64,000 nt of DNA from Hormiphora californensis (Eukaryota; Ctenophora; Tentaculata; Cydippida; Pleurobrachiidae): contig CM035360.1 in NCBI GenBank assembly GCA_020137815.1, positions 6,041,559 to 6,105,558 of the forward strand. Direction: 5' to 3'. The notes under the pieces were generated by a model. It did no database searches, was not told the origin of the DNA, and was given only the letters and a program-made list of their open reading frames with translations. Position 1 is the first letter of the stretch, and the number at the start of each line of letters is the position of its first letter. The translations under genes and the position numbers were made by a program. Of this stretch, positions 31,045 to 43,873 are shown one piece after another.

Positions 31045-31457
31045 AACAAGTGCTTGTACCCGGTGGTGCAATACCGTCTGAACTGAAGAATACATCCCCA
31101 CCATCACTGTGGACGATGATTATGTAAAATCAAGTGTAATGTTATTTATCTTATTTGGGAAACTCATAAAGGAGCGTGTACGATTTATATTAGCTGTATA
31201 TTCTGCTGTTAGAATAGAGTTATCAATTGTTGCTATTTTCTCAAAGTTAAAACCTTATTTTCGAGCCTTATGTCAATCCTAGCAACTAGACATTGTTCAC
31301 CTCTATAAAACATGCATGTGTAAATAACTGACATCAAGATCACATTATATTATTGAATTTTTGAGGAAACCCCGTGTCTTTTACTTATTATATAACCCCC
31401 CCCCCCCTCTAATCATCCAGCTTTTATTGACTAATCATGTTCCAGGGGGTGTTATCA

Positions 31458-32987
31458 TGTTTCAAACTACTCACTTCCTACGCGGTATTCCCTGTGCCCG
31501 TGCACTGCACCAGATGATCCAGCGAGATACCCGGCTAACTATTCCCAAGAACCTCGTATTCATCAAGGGCCCTAATGTGGCCCCTGTGTTAAACTGTCTA
31601 AACTACACGGAACTAGAGGGGCAGCTGGCGAGGTTTCAGGGCAGTGGTGATGGGGTGGTGAATGCTACTTTTGTGATTAATGCCACCACGGCCAACAGCA
31701 AGAAAATGAGCAAAGTTCGGGGAATTGCGACGTTTTCTGAGAAAATTAGGGATTTGAGTGTACTGGCGGTGTGCGATGGTGGGGCTCATGAGGCAGCGAT
31801 GGAGGCTGGGGCAACAATGTGTTTAGATCCTGCTGATATAGGAAAAATATCTGAGGGAGAGGTGAGAACTTTTCGATTTCTTTTTACACATTGAAAGTTT
31901 TATAACTGATCAGTCATTGGATTGTGGGATCATTTCACATTGTCTTGAAACTTCCTCCGGAGACAAACCACATATCCCCCCCCTGCACCCAGCCCCCCCC
32001 CCCCCACACCACACATCTCCCCCTGCAGATAAATATTGAGGACTATGAGAGTGTCGTGTGTACTACCCACTGTTTGAAATCCCTGGCTAAAGTAGCTCGG
32101 GTACTGCGGGCTAAGATGCCTCATCCACGAAAAGGTATGTTCTAACCGGGGCGTGGTGACACAGGGTCGAACAAGGCAAGGTAGTGTCGTCCTCTCTCTC
32201 TCTCTCTCTCATCTTTTCTTCTTCGTTTTTATATTTGTTAAACTGTCTCTAACCTTCAAAACTCAAATTCCATATACCTATCCAGGTACGGTCAATGATA
32301 ATATAGGAACAGCAATCCGTGCTTCTCTACTGAATGTGGAATGGGAAACAGTGGACAGCCAGAACCATTCTGATTTCTTTAATATTACCCTACCATTATT
32401 CAAGGTTAGTGCTTCTTTGTAACTTCCCTGATATTATACGATTATAACTTTGCAGTAATGCAGTTTGCAACATAGTCTGATTTTTATTACTTTCTACCTA
32501 AATTCTCTAACCGATTCCTCCTTCTATTGACAGGCTGATTTCCCAATCACAACCATCAAAGACCATGTAACAACAATGTTTGGGGAGATACAGAAATACC
32601 GACCTGCCAAGTTCAAACCAGAGACTTTTGTGGAGCGTGTTGAGTTTAGTATGGGTGGAGATAATCTACACCTTGATATCAGGGAACATAACGCATCATA
32701 CAAACAGGCAGAGGTAACAACTCTCACTGATATTCATTGCTCTTTAGATCATGTTTTCCAATCGAAGACCCATAATTTCTGGTACATTTTAAAGCACTTC
32801 ATCTCTTATTATATCTCTAATTATCTCTAATTAAACTCAGGTAACAGTCCTAAAGAAACGGTACACTAGAGAAGAAACGTGGGGACTGAGAGATCAGGCT
32901 AAATCTAAACAAGCATACCTTGACTCTGAGCGGGAGAAAATTGGGGTGTTCCTTGAAAATCGATGGGAGTCAGTTATGAAGGAATGA
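31458..32987 (+). CDS. MRPL1: Mitochondrial ribosomal protein L1 (uL1m), 5 exons
   Basis: L1-family protein of the large mitoribosomal subunit, which forms the L1 stalk near the E site. Exons 31458-31861, 32029-32134, 32286-32404, 32534-32713 and 32841-32987 join in frame with TGA at 32985. Supporting blocks: SEKIRDLSVLAVCDGGAHEA followed by EAGATMCLDPADI (the L1 Rossmann-like domain), then MPHPRKGTVNDNI, where bacterial L1 has MP...KxGTV, then HVTTMFGEIQKYRP, matching the helix before the C-terminal strand. The first 30 residues are basic and hydrophobic, consistent with mitochondrial import. The C-terminal extension (RWESVMKE) is not found in bacterial L1. Cytosolic uL1 (RPL10A) is less likely because of these extensions. 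A TTCCAG acceptor-like site lies 11 nt before the ATG. Confidence 0.85.
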
Positions 32988-33152
32988 GGGACTGTTTTAT
33001 AGTTAACTTATTACCTTTTTGACGCTTTTTATACTGTGTGAAGTAACTTTCAACACGTTACAGATTATATTGACTTGTCTTTATTTAGACTTAGTTTATA
33101 CCAAACCCACTAATTTTAACCTTTTACCCTCCCTGTGTACTGCAGTGTTATC

Positions 33153-34463
33153 ATGGATTCTGTAGCCTCAGTTAGTATGGATATTTTAGAGCAAGAAGAT
33201 CCGTCCAACGAATACTGGAGAGCTAAATATCTGCACATATTGGAACACAGTAGAAAAGTACTGCAGGTAGGGGCTATCTGAAACTCACCCCTTCCCTTGT
33301 TCATATCTGTCTTGAGAAGTTTCTTTTGTCCGATGCGATATCACTCTTCCTCTCTCTCTTAGAGCAATCGTCACCACCAAGCCAAAATCAAGAGGATAAA
33401 TAAAAACATCCGCCGCATCTCTAAACAGAACCAGTAAGTCATCACCACAAACACACTTTGTGTATAAAACAGTGTACACGACTCTCTCGCCCTCTCATAA
33501 ACAGAACGCCATTTATAGACGCTGCCCCTGTTGTTGCAGTAACGCGCGGAGTCGATTTAGCAGAAATGATGGCGCGCCAATACAATTTGTACATCACACG
33601 CGCGCGGGACACTGTTGGTCGTGTATTGTACATTTTCAGAACACAGCATTTATCTGAATACAATATCTCCATCTTTCTAACCTAACCATTGTATTCGTCA
33701 GGTATTTTGTACAAGTTTTGAAGGGTCATGGAGACGATTTTGGGCTTCATTGCCCCTCTGTGTGGGAGAAAATAGCATATCCTGGAGCAATATCAGAACC
33801 CTTGTTGGAAGCCAAAACTCACACGAAGAAACCACCAAACGCGTTCTTTTTGTACTGCAAAGAAAACAGGGACTCAGTTAAGAAACAGGTAGAATGATAG
33901 TATTTAGATCTCAAATCGATTATTGGAGACTCTATACTATAGTTTCCTATCACCCATCATGTCACCTATCAGAGTTCAACTATTTTCTATCTTCAGATCC
34001 GGGAGTCTCCGCAGGGAATGTTTGATGCCAGGAATGAGATAACTCGGCAACTTGCCAAGGATTGGAATGCCCTCCCACAAGAGGAACGAGAGGTAAACAT
34101 CACAATTTTCCTATTTCGATTGCTGCAAATTCATGTACAATTCCTCTCACTAAAATGTCTCATCCCTCTCAGAAATACTTTGAGAAGTACAGAGAGAACA
34201 TCGAGGAGTACGAAGAGGGTATCCGAGAGGAGCGAAGAAGGAACCGACTAATGTTTGCTATGAGCAGTAGTGAAAGTGAATCTGAATTGCTACCAGACCA
34301 AGATCAACAGAATGACAATAATAATCAGACACCTGCCCATAATTCCTTTAGTAATCAACCGTTCGAGGGACATCACCCTTTCCATCACCTGTTTGCTAAC
34401 GGCAGGGCGTCCACATCATCAGGATTCCCTGGACCCTTCAAGATGAACAGTAATAAGGGATGA
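33153..34463 (+). CDS. HMG-box protein, 5 exons
   Basis: Exons 33153-33266, 33363-33433, 33702-33888, 33997-34092 and 34173-34463 join in frame. The N-terminal half is helical (NEYWRAKYLHILEHSRKVLQ, then a basic run KIKRINKNIRRISK), likely a coiled coil. The HMG box spans exons 3-5: KKPPNAFFLYCKENRDSVKK, then NEITRQLAKDWNALPQEE, then KYFEKYRENIEEY, with the normal Pro-N-A-F/W-x-x-Y signature. The C-terminus is rich in S, E, N, Q and H and probably disordered. HMG boxes bind and bend DNA; the box looks closer to sequence-specific TCF/SOX-type or single-box chromatin proteins than to HMGB pairs, but I cannot name the family. The ATG is only 165 nt after the stop of the MRPL1 gene, with a CTGCAG acceptor-like site in between. 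Confidence 0.85.
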
Positions 34464-34697
34464 TGATGATGACTCTGTCTGAGCATCAGTTTGTTTATGT
34501 GGATTAATTCAAGAATCTAGACATGGTTCCCAAGAGTTGCCGCGGACACAAATAACTGATATTTTGGTGGCGTAAAAAAGGTTGTCATATTGATACACAA
34601 ACATTCAGATACACAACATTCACATTCACAAAGATTGTTACGGTATTCTGGCTAAGAGTTTTCTCAATTAAAAGTCCAGCTTTCGACCCAAAGTTTA

Positions 34698-37600
34698 TTA
34701 TTTTAGTTTAACCGTTATCGTGTGCCATGCATTGCTAAGGCAGCCCCGTAGATTCCAGATATTTCGAACTTTTTCAGGTTGTCGGTTGTAATTTGCATCC
34801 ACCGCACAACACGTCACCTTCACTTCATCACCAGGGTTCACTCCCTCTGGTAGGGGCACTTCAATCTGAAATAGAGAGAGAGTTGTTATGTTCTAACCCT
34901 CCCTTTACATTTGTAAACACAGTCTAGCGGTCTAGCTAGGCAAAGAGTTGGAGTGAACAATTACAAAGTAGGTAATATGAATATTTAATTGTTTGATAGG
35001 GGTAATTCCTGTGTGAAACCAATGTTATTGTTTGATCTATCCCTTGTTTTATCTATTAAATTATCCAGAAACTTATGTGAGTGTGTTTGTATAAGAAACA
35101 TAAACGTGGCCTATTATGGCGCCAGCACAAAAACCGGTAATGCAATGGATAAACCGGATACAGCCGCATATGCAGGAAAATTATCCCACGGTATACGACT
35201 TCTGCGCGCTGGTCTCTATTCAGTGTGTATCGCGCGTTACGTTTATGCGATGGAGTTTCAAACTTTTCAACACTACTTTAAACAAATTAATTTGAGATCT
35301 CTTCCAACCCGGCCCTCGCGGTCGGCTAGGTATAGTCATGACGAAAAGAACGAAGAAGAGAACGACGAAGATCACCGTTCCCCCTTCCTCGTCATCGGAT
35401 TCATGCCCAACATGTAACATCCACTGGGACGATGAAGACGACATCCCCTGTGTGGCTTGTGACAATTGTAACACGTGGTTTCACATCAGATGTGTCGGTA
35501 TCCCCGATCATTCTTTCTCAAACCTCTCTGAGTCCACCAAATGGTACTGTGCTCGCTGTCTTAGAATCCCAGATATTGTACCCGCTACCCCCCTCAAGGC
35601 ATCATGGGGAAAGCTGTCAGGTCCAGCTCTATCAAACTCTTTGTTCAGCATCCACTCCAAAATCTCTTCTTTCCGGCCAAACCTTTTCAAACTACCTTCT
35701 GGCAAAGCTGGTAAAATGTTTGTAAGTGAGGCTACGAGACTCGTCAGTGAATGGACTTCTTCTTCCCCCCTCGAGAGTGTTGCACTGACTGCACTACACC
35801 TCATGGGTCCTCTTCTTCTTCAAAACCCGGGGCGTAAATCAAAAACATCTGAGCAATCTGCTGCCCTTCTCCGTCGATTTCTCCTTTGGCAGACGGGAGA
35901 TTTCGATGCTCTTTTGTCGGAATGCACTGTTATTCAATCCAGGTTACCCAAGTCCACCGCTGCCGACAATAGGAAAGGTTTTGTTCGGATGATGTTTATC
36001 GGGAGAGTAGGGGCTGCTATGAGACTTCTTAGTGCCACTCCATCGGCTGCCCTAGAGATAACTCCAGCAGTGGTGAAAGACCTAAAGGAGAAACACCCAG
36101 AGGCAGCTCCTCTAAACCCTGACCACGTCATTTCTACCGACGTACCCCCTTCTTTTGAGCCTGCCATATTTTTCAATCTTAATGCTGACAGCATCAAACG
36201 AGCTGCAGCAGCCACGAAAGGCGGTGCTGGACCCAGTGGGATGTCAGACCATCTATGGGCCCGTATGTTGTGCAGTAAAGCATTCGGAAAATCATCGGAG
36301 TCCCTTGCCCATGAAGTGGCTCTGATGACTAGAAGACTGTGTACAGTGTACGTTGACCCTATCTCGCTGAGTGCACTACTATCGTGTAAACTGATCGCTC
36401 TAGACAAGAATCCGGGTGTCCGTCCTATTGGTGTAGGTGAGGTTCTACGTCGGATTATTGGCCGTTCTGTTTCCCAACACCTGAAACCAGAAATCATCCA
36501 AGCTGCTGGCCCTCTTCAACTCGCTGCTGGCCAACAGGGTGGAGCCGAAGCGGCGGTGCACTCAATGAGAGCTTTCTTTGACGATGAGAACGCAGAGGCG
36601 GTACTATTGGCTGATGCTCGTAATGCCTTCAATGTTCTGAATCGTCGGAATGCATTGGTGAACATTCAGTATCTTTGTCCTGCTCTTTCTATCTTCGCCA
36701 TAAACCTCTACCGCTCTCCTGTCCGTCTTTACCTCTCCGATGGCTCTTTCATCCTGTCATCTGAGGGAACCACCCAAGGCTGCAACATCGCCTCTCCCCT
36801 TTATTGTATAAGTCTTCGTCCTTTGGTGGATAAACTTTCAACCACTTCCCCAAATCAAATTTTCTATGCTGACGATGGAGCAGCTGTTGGCTCCCTTCTC
36901 GGTGTTAGGGAATGGTGGGACTCCCTTGTTGCAAATGGTCCTGGCTATGGCTACTTTCCCCGTCCTGATAAATCAGTGTTGATCGTAAAACCCGAACATA
37001 TGGAGGAGGCCAAAACGATTTTCATTGACACTGACGTCATCATCAAATCAGACGGTCATCGCTATCTTGGGGCACCTTTAGGTACAACAGAATATCAGCA
37101 AATGTATATCTCCAAGAAAATTGAGGAATGGGTCTCAGATATACAGAACATCTCCAAAATTGCTGAAACAGAGCCTCACGCGGCTTATTCGGGTTACTGC
37201 ATGGGTCTATCAAAACGTTGGCTTTTTCTCATGCGAACAACACCCAACACAGCCGAGCTCTTTGCCCCCTTGGAATCAGCCATAACCTCCTTGTTGCTAC
37301 CTTCTATCCTACGCAACCACTTCAGCCCATTACACCGAGAGCTCTTTTCCCTCCCATGCAGACAGGGTGGCCTTGGAATAAACAACCCCTGTGAGATCGC
37401 CGAACTTGAGCACCAACGATCTCTTGTCGCAACTGCACCGCTCTCTCAAATCATCACCGAACAGAAAACAAATATTGACGATGAGAGAGCAGTGCTAGTT
37501 GCCAAGAGATTGAAGGCTGCCAAACAGGAGGTCCTACACTCTAAGCTTGAAGTGCAGAAGAAACGCCTTGCCGAGGTTGCCGAGAAACTAACACCATCTC

Positions 37601-40600
37601 AACGGCGGCTTCATGAAGAGCTATGTAGGCGAGGTTCCTCAACCTGGCTAACCACTCTACCTTTGGAGGAACACGGTTTTGTCCTGAACAAATTAGAGTT
37701 TAGAGACGCTCTGTCTCTGAGATATGACCTTCCTCTCCACGAATTCCCCAACCACTGTGCATGTGGCAAACTAAACTCGATCGAACACAGTCTAAGCTGC
37801 TCTCGTGGAGGTTATGTCAACCTTAGACACAATCAGATGCGTGATCTCACTGCGAACCTCTTAGCTGAGGCTGGGCTTCCACTAACTGGAGAGGAGTTCA
37901 AATACCGTTCCGCCATCACCACCGAAGAGGCTCGATTAGATGTCTCAGCACGTGACCTCTGGTCTCCTATGGCAAAGCTATTCCTTGATTTCCGCGTCTT
38001 TAACTCTCGAGCCCCCACCAATCAATCTCTTCCTATTACCAAGGCTCTCAAGAAACACGAGGATGAGAAGAAGCGAGCATATGGTGAACGTGTCTTGCAG
38101 GTCGAAAAAAGTTCCTTCACACCGGTTGTCTTCTCGACATCAGGAATTATGGGCGATGAAGCAGACAAGTTCTATAAGAAGCTTGCTTCTAAACTTTCCG
38201 ATAAAACGAAACAATCCTATCCCGACTCTATCCGGTACATTAGGCAACGATTATCATTCTGCCTCTTGAGGACACTTGTGATCAGTCTAAGGGGTCACCG
38301 TGGCACTAGCCCAAAACGTTTCAGCGACAGGAATGATATTAACATTTTATACATGATTAAAAACAATTCGAATTAATTTATTATATCCATTTTATGTACA
38401 GATAACCTTGATTTCTATATCCATTTTACTAATTGAACCGGTACCCCGGCTTTTGCAAAAAAATTTATGCGATGGAGAACCTTCTCTGAAACATATCAGA
38501 GCATTTGGGTTCGGTGATCCCTTCTCAACATTGACCCAGTTCATTGTACAAGACAGTGCTGGCTTGGGTCCAAGAACGGCCCACCAATCCCCCTGTCAAG
38601 CTAGCACGTGCTAGAAGTGTGCCAAATCTGGTCAGTTACCATGGCTACCAGGAGGTCTATATAAACCCGGTCACCACGTGCAGATTCTTTGTCCGTTTAC
38701 TGCTATTGATTTGCTGTTGTTTTCACACCGCACGTCAAGTTCCGTAAACTATGATTTCTCCTGTAGAAATCTGTCTTCTCTTCGTCGGCATCCTCGTCCT
38801 TGTGGCGTTGTCTACGATACTTGCCGGCCTTCACGCTTTTGCGAGGAGGCTCAGTTCTCTGGAGGCGTCTGTTCAGGGTGTCTCTGTTGACCTTGCTTCT
38901 TCGGGAGCTCGCGTCACTGACAACTTGACAGTACTGAAGTGGGGAGTCATTCACGTGGCAGACCAGATCAAGAGACACCAGACAGACTGCAAGGCCCACA
39001 GTCTAGCTGCACTGGTGAAACTCCTAGAGGCACTCGTGCGTGAGCACGTAACGTCTCGGGAGCTAATCAGGAACGCTCAGGCGCAATCCTGGCTGGCAAT
39101 TTCCCAGGTCGTAGACCGGGCAGCACGGAGGATAGCTGGCCAGTCAGGTAATTCCTCTACCGTTGAGGTCCAGACGGATGTCGAGCTCGGTCTTGTACCG
39201 GGCAAGGACGCACCCGTCCCCTCAGCGGATTCCGTTATCCTTCAGATGGAGTAAGCCTTTAGTGAGACGTGTGTGCTCCGGCTCTCCATCATGTCTGGTT
39301 CTCTTGGTCTCAATGCCCCGTGACTGACTATCCTGCTTCAACCTCCAGAGATTCTACTGGCAAGTAGGCCAATTGACGAAGAAAGACCTTTTGCTGTTTA
39401 TCAGCGGTTCCCGGGTCCTCTCACTCTGACTCCTATTCTGCCTGGCAAGCAGGATACGGGGAAGGCGTGAGGGGGTTCGGGTTCCCAGAGGGGGGAGTCA
39501 CTGTGCAATTGCCAGGCGATATCTGACCTCCTTTATTGGAGGTCAGATAACGCCTAACAATTGCATAGTGACTCTTCGTACCAGCGATGGCCACACAAAC
39601 TTCTTGTGTGATCATCGTCCCTCTGCCGTGAGCCTGGTTGGTTGATGGCTCCGTGGGTACGGTCAATCCCACAAAACCCTATATCCCAATAGATCCTTGT
39701 AGACCAATAGATCAAGTCAAGTCAAGTCAAGTCAAGTCAAGTCAAGTCAAGTCAAGTCAAGTCAAGTCAAGTCAAGTCAAGTCAAGTCAAGTCAAGTCAA
39801 GTCAAGTCAAGATTAAGTCAAATCAAGTCAAGTCAAGTCATGACGATGAAACGGGAACAAGATAAAAACATATGGCATCAAAACCATTGTACTCGAAGAT
39901 CAGAACATCAAAAGTCAAGGATACCAAAAGTCGAGAACATCAAAAGACAGCACAATACATCAAGACAGTACAGATAAAGACCACAAGACAGTGTGAACAT
40001 TTACTTGTACATTTTGCTTCTTTTCGTTTATGAAAAAAGTGTCTGATATCTTTGTCTACTCTCTAAATTTAAAAGGTGGTTACTCTACTCTACAATAACT
40101 GGTCATCATGGACCACATCACCACCAGATTCTGGTCCTGGTTGTGTTTTGGATCACGTCCCAACTCACCTTCCAGATGGACCAGGACCAGGTCCTGTTTA
40201 GCGGAGACTCCTCGTCCTGTATTAGTTCTGCTGTGTGCCATGTGTCACCCCCATCCAGAGTTACATCCACCCTTATCACCTAGTGGAGGAGTTGTATGAG
40301 AGAGTTGTAAAAGATGTGGAATTGGGGAATCAGGAATGGGGAGATCACGACGGAAACTATCCTACTTTATGTTTATAGTCACTACCCGGTTCTCAGTGTG
40401 CAGCACTATAACAGTTGGTTTGGATGAACAGCGAACAATACAAGGGCTAACATTGTGTTATACACTATCTGTGCAGTGTTATAGTCCGTGGGGGTGGAAT
40501 ATGGATACAATGAGTTTTACCTTGGCGCCTGCCCCACTATAAGCGTATCCTCTAAGAGGTATCTTGTTCCCAGGTAACACCGTTACAGTATCTTCATTAA

Positions 40601-43468
40601 GCGGGTCACACACCTGGCAAGGGATCGATGCAGTATTAGGGACACAGGATAAAGTAATATTGAAAACAAGAAAATTACATAGTACTAAAGAGGAACAATT
40701 GAGTCGTATACACGACACAAAAGATAGGGACAAAACTATCACAAATCTGCTCAGTTTTACCATGCTATTAATTGGTTGATTCTGGATTGAAACTGCAGTT
40801 TTGTTGTCAAAATCCACGTTGTGCCAGTCAATACTCGGGTTGAACCCTGTAGCAGGAAGAGAGGTGTTGCTCAGAAAGAGAGGTGTCACAGTTCACAAAC
40901 TGGAACAAGAAACATCACAATGAGGGAGAACTTTAAAAATACCAATTTCTAAATTCAATATTTCTAGTACCTACCTTTGTAATCTCTCCGCTGCCAATGA
41001 CTGTGACTCTCCTCGTGGCTGATAGTCATGTTGCCCACCCATTTGACGTTCCTTGCACCCACTACACCAGGTGCCACTAATCGCACTGGATATCCGTGAT
41101 CCCGGGGCAGAGTCTCACCTGAAATTGGGGGGTGTCAGGCCATTGACCACTGTAATTCTCACTCAATGCTCTGACCACTGTAATTCTCACTCAATGCTCT
41201 AACCACTGTTCTCAGTTCTCACTCAATACTCTAACCACTGACCACTGTAATTCTCACTCAATGCTCTGACAGAGGTGGGTTCTTGGAAGAGGAGGAGAAG
41301 TGTAGATTAACAAGGAGGGTGACACATGTCTACCAATAGCAGGTGGCCGGTGGGTAGAGGAATTTGAATGGAATGATGGTTGGCTATGAATTATAATTGG
41401 ATAATGTTTTTTGGAAGTTATCTACTCGTAGATTTAGAATTGCTAACCTACCGTTCATGGTCAGCGCTAAGATAACATCTTGTCGTGGATCCATTGCTTT
41501 TTCTATCAGTATTGAAGCACCGTAGGGTGTTCCATCAGGACCAAAATCTAGACCTGGAGAGTTAGGTTTTAGTGACTTTATCTTGTTACATGAAGATCTA
41601 GGTATTATTGAGTACATCATGTTTGTTGTTAGAACAAAGTCTCCCAGATGTCCAACAAATGTACATATAACTGCACTGTGAGCAGCTTCTAACGATCTCG
41701 GGCGGTAGGAGGAGGAAGGAAAATGGGAATAAGATAGAGAGAAGAGTTATACGGTTTACTTTACACAATTCGATAATGCGTTTGTTTCTGTTATTCTGCT
41801 GCTGCTTCATCGGTGGTTCAGGGATTTCCGCCTCCCGACGTAAGCGGATTCTAAACAATCCTATAGATAACTTATCGGGAACTATGACAAGCACACCACC
41901 TAAGACCAGAGCAAACTCTTCACCTACCATTGCACCGGAAACCACCCCAGATAATAGTGTCGTTACTAATTTTCAATACAAAGGCCAACGAAATGCACAT
42001 CCATGCACATCTGATTCAAAATCATGGAGGTGTAAGTTTGAAAGCTGTAAGAATCAACTGGAAGCTCACCAAAGTAACTCAACAATAGGGTCAAATGCAA
42101 CCTCAACACCTCCATTTTCAACGGAGCAGCAAAGCACAAACTGGAGCAGCTATGAGGTACAAAACAAATCACAAAGCAACTGCAGCAGCTGTACTTCATT
42201 GAAGGTCCTGGTGGGTATTCTGCTTGTTATTGTCGTTACCCTTACAATCGGTATAATTGTACTACTACGACTTCAGATCATCAACCTACAAACCAATCAG
42301 TCCCAGTTGGAAGTCCATAACACAGTCCAGCAATCGGAGGGGTGCTATGAAACACTACCTATCCCAGCAGCAGGAGTCGGAGAGCAGCATTCCAATCTAC
42401 AAGTGGGCCCTACTACTAGTACAGCAGCAGCTGACCAAGAGGAGGACTGCTATGCTACCTTACCAGAAGGTTGTTACGAGTGTCTACCTGGTCTACCTGG
42501 GCTACAGCTGGATGTGAAGGAAGATTGCTATGATACATTGAACTTCTCCAACAATTCCAGACCACCCCTGGTTACCATAGCAACCACCCAGGTTACCATA
42601 GCAGCAAGACCACCCCCATCCCAACGTGACGTTTCGCCCTGGTGTGGTGGAGGAGGAGGAGTGAGTCACAGAGAGTCTCTAAACAAGGCACCTGGAGGCT
42701 CTGGAGAGAACATGGAGGGGTACTCAACAGGAAGACACCTTTACAATCACTGCCCAGAGGATACCGCATGTTATGAGATGGGATTAGTTATTGAGAACCC
42801 GTGTACAGAGAGTGAAATAATCGAAATAGCAAGTGGAGTAGAGAGGGTTCACGCTGGTGAAGAGGAGGAGGAGGAGGAGGGTCATTATGAAGTGCCAGAC
42901 ATGGAGGATTAGTTGGCATACGAAGGTCGAAGGAGAACTTGACAATTGAGGAATTTGAAAAATTTTAAAGAACAGTAACTAACAGTGTTAAACAGTGAAC
43001 TGTAGTAGGATTAGAAGTTTTTGGATCACTATGTATATATTTTTCATTATCTTCAAGAAGTATGACAGTATAACAGACCTATAACTACCTATGATATAAC
43101 CTGAGAAAGGTATTCAACTCACCATCCACCCAAACATGTTTTGCCTCTGGGTATTTCTCCTCGCTCCACCCGTAGTGTTTCAGAACATCACACAGCCGGG
43201 GTCCAGACCACACGGCATTACTAATAGCTGCCCCTCCCCAGTTCATACCCCGTACTGGTTTGTGCTGAGGATGGGATCAATTAGGGGAATGGGGGTCAGT
43301 GGGGATGAGGATCAAGGGGGATTACACAACTAACCTGTAACATGTCTGCTCGTCTGTTTCCAGCACACTGAATGGAGACAGTAACGGTGTGTTGTTCAAA
43401 CTTAGTTTTTAGATCTTCCAAGGATAAGGTCACTCCATCCTCTCCCATTCCCATGCCATCGATCTGGT

Positions 43469-43535
<67 letters not shown>

Positions 43536-43557
43536 GAAGAGAGAGAGAGAGAGGAAT

Positions 43558-43591
<34 letters not shown>

Positions 43592-43659
43592 CGAGAGATG
43601 CTATCTCGATAGAGCTCTATCTCTCGCTCGCGATCGCCTTCGCTCTCTCTCTCTTACTC

Positions 43660-43693
<34 letters not shown>

Positions 43694-43695
43694 AT

Positions 43696-43777
<82 letters not shown>

Positions 43778-43837
43778 CTCTCTCTCTCTCTCATCTCTCT
43801 CTGCTCTTTTCTCTCTCCTCTCTCTCTCCTCTCTCTA

Positions 43838-43873
<36 letters not shown>

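Larger units (their letters stand above)
35256..38464 (+). mobile_element. Full-length non-LTR retroelement with 13-bp target-site duplication
   Basis: TTATGCGATGGAG is present immediately before (35243-35255) and after (38465-38477) the unit. The element starts TTTCAAACTTTTCAAC, encodes one ORF (35338-38376), and ends in a short untranslated region and a GCAAAAAAA tail. The intact ORF, short A-tail and perfect duplication indicate a recent, complete insertion, in opposite orientation to the host SUOX gene. Confidence 0.9.

Noticed and set aside
34989-35417. 142-residue plus-strand ORF
   Set aside because: It crosses the retroelement insertion boundary (35256) and reads the start of the element in the wrong frame.
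35934-36497. Minus-strand ORFs inside the retroelement
   Set aside because: Shadows of the RT frame; no independent motif.
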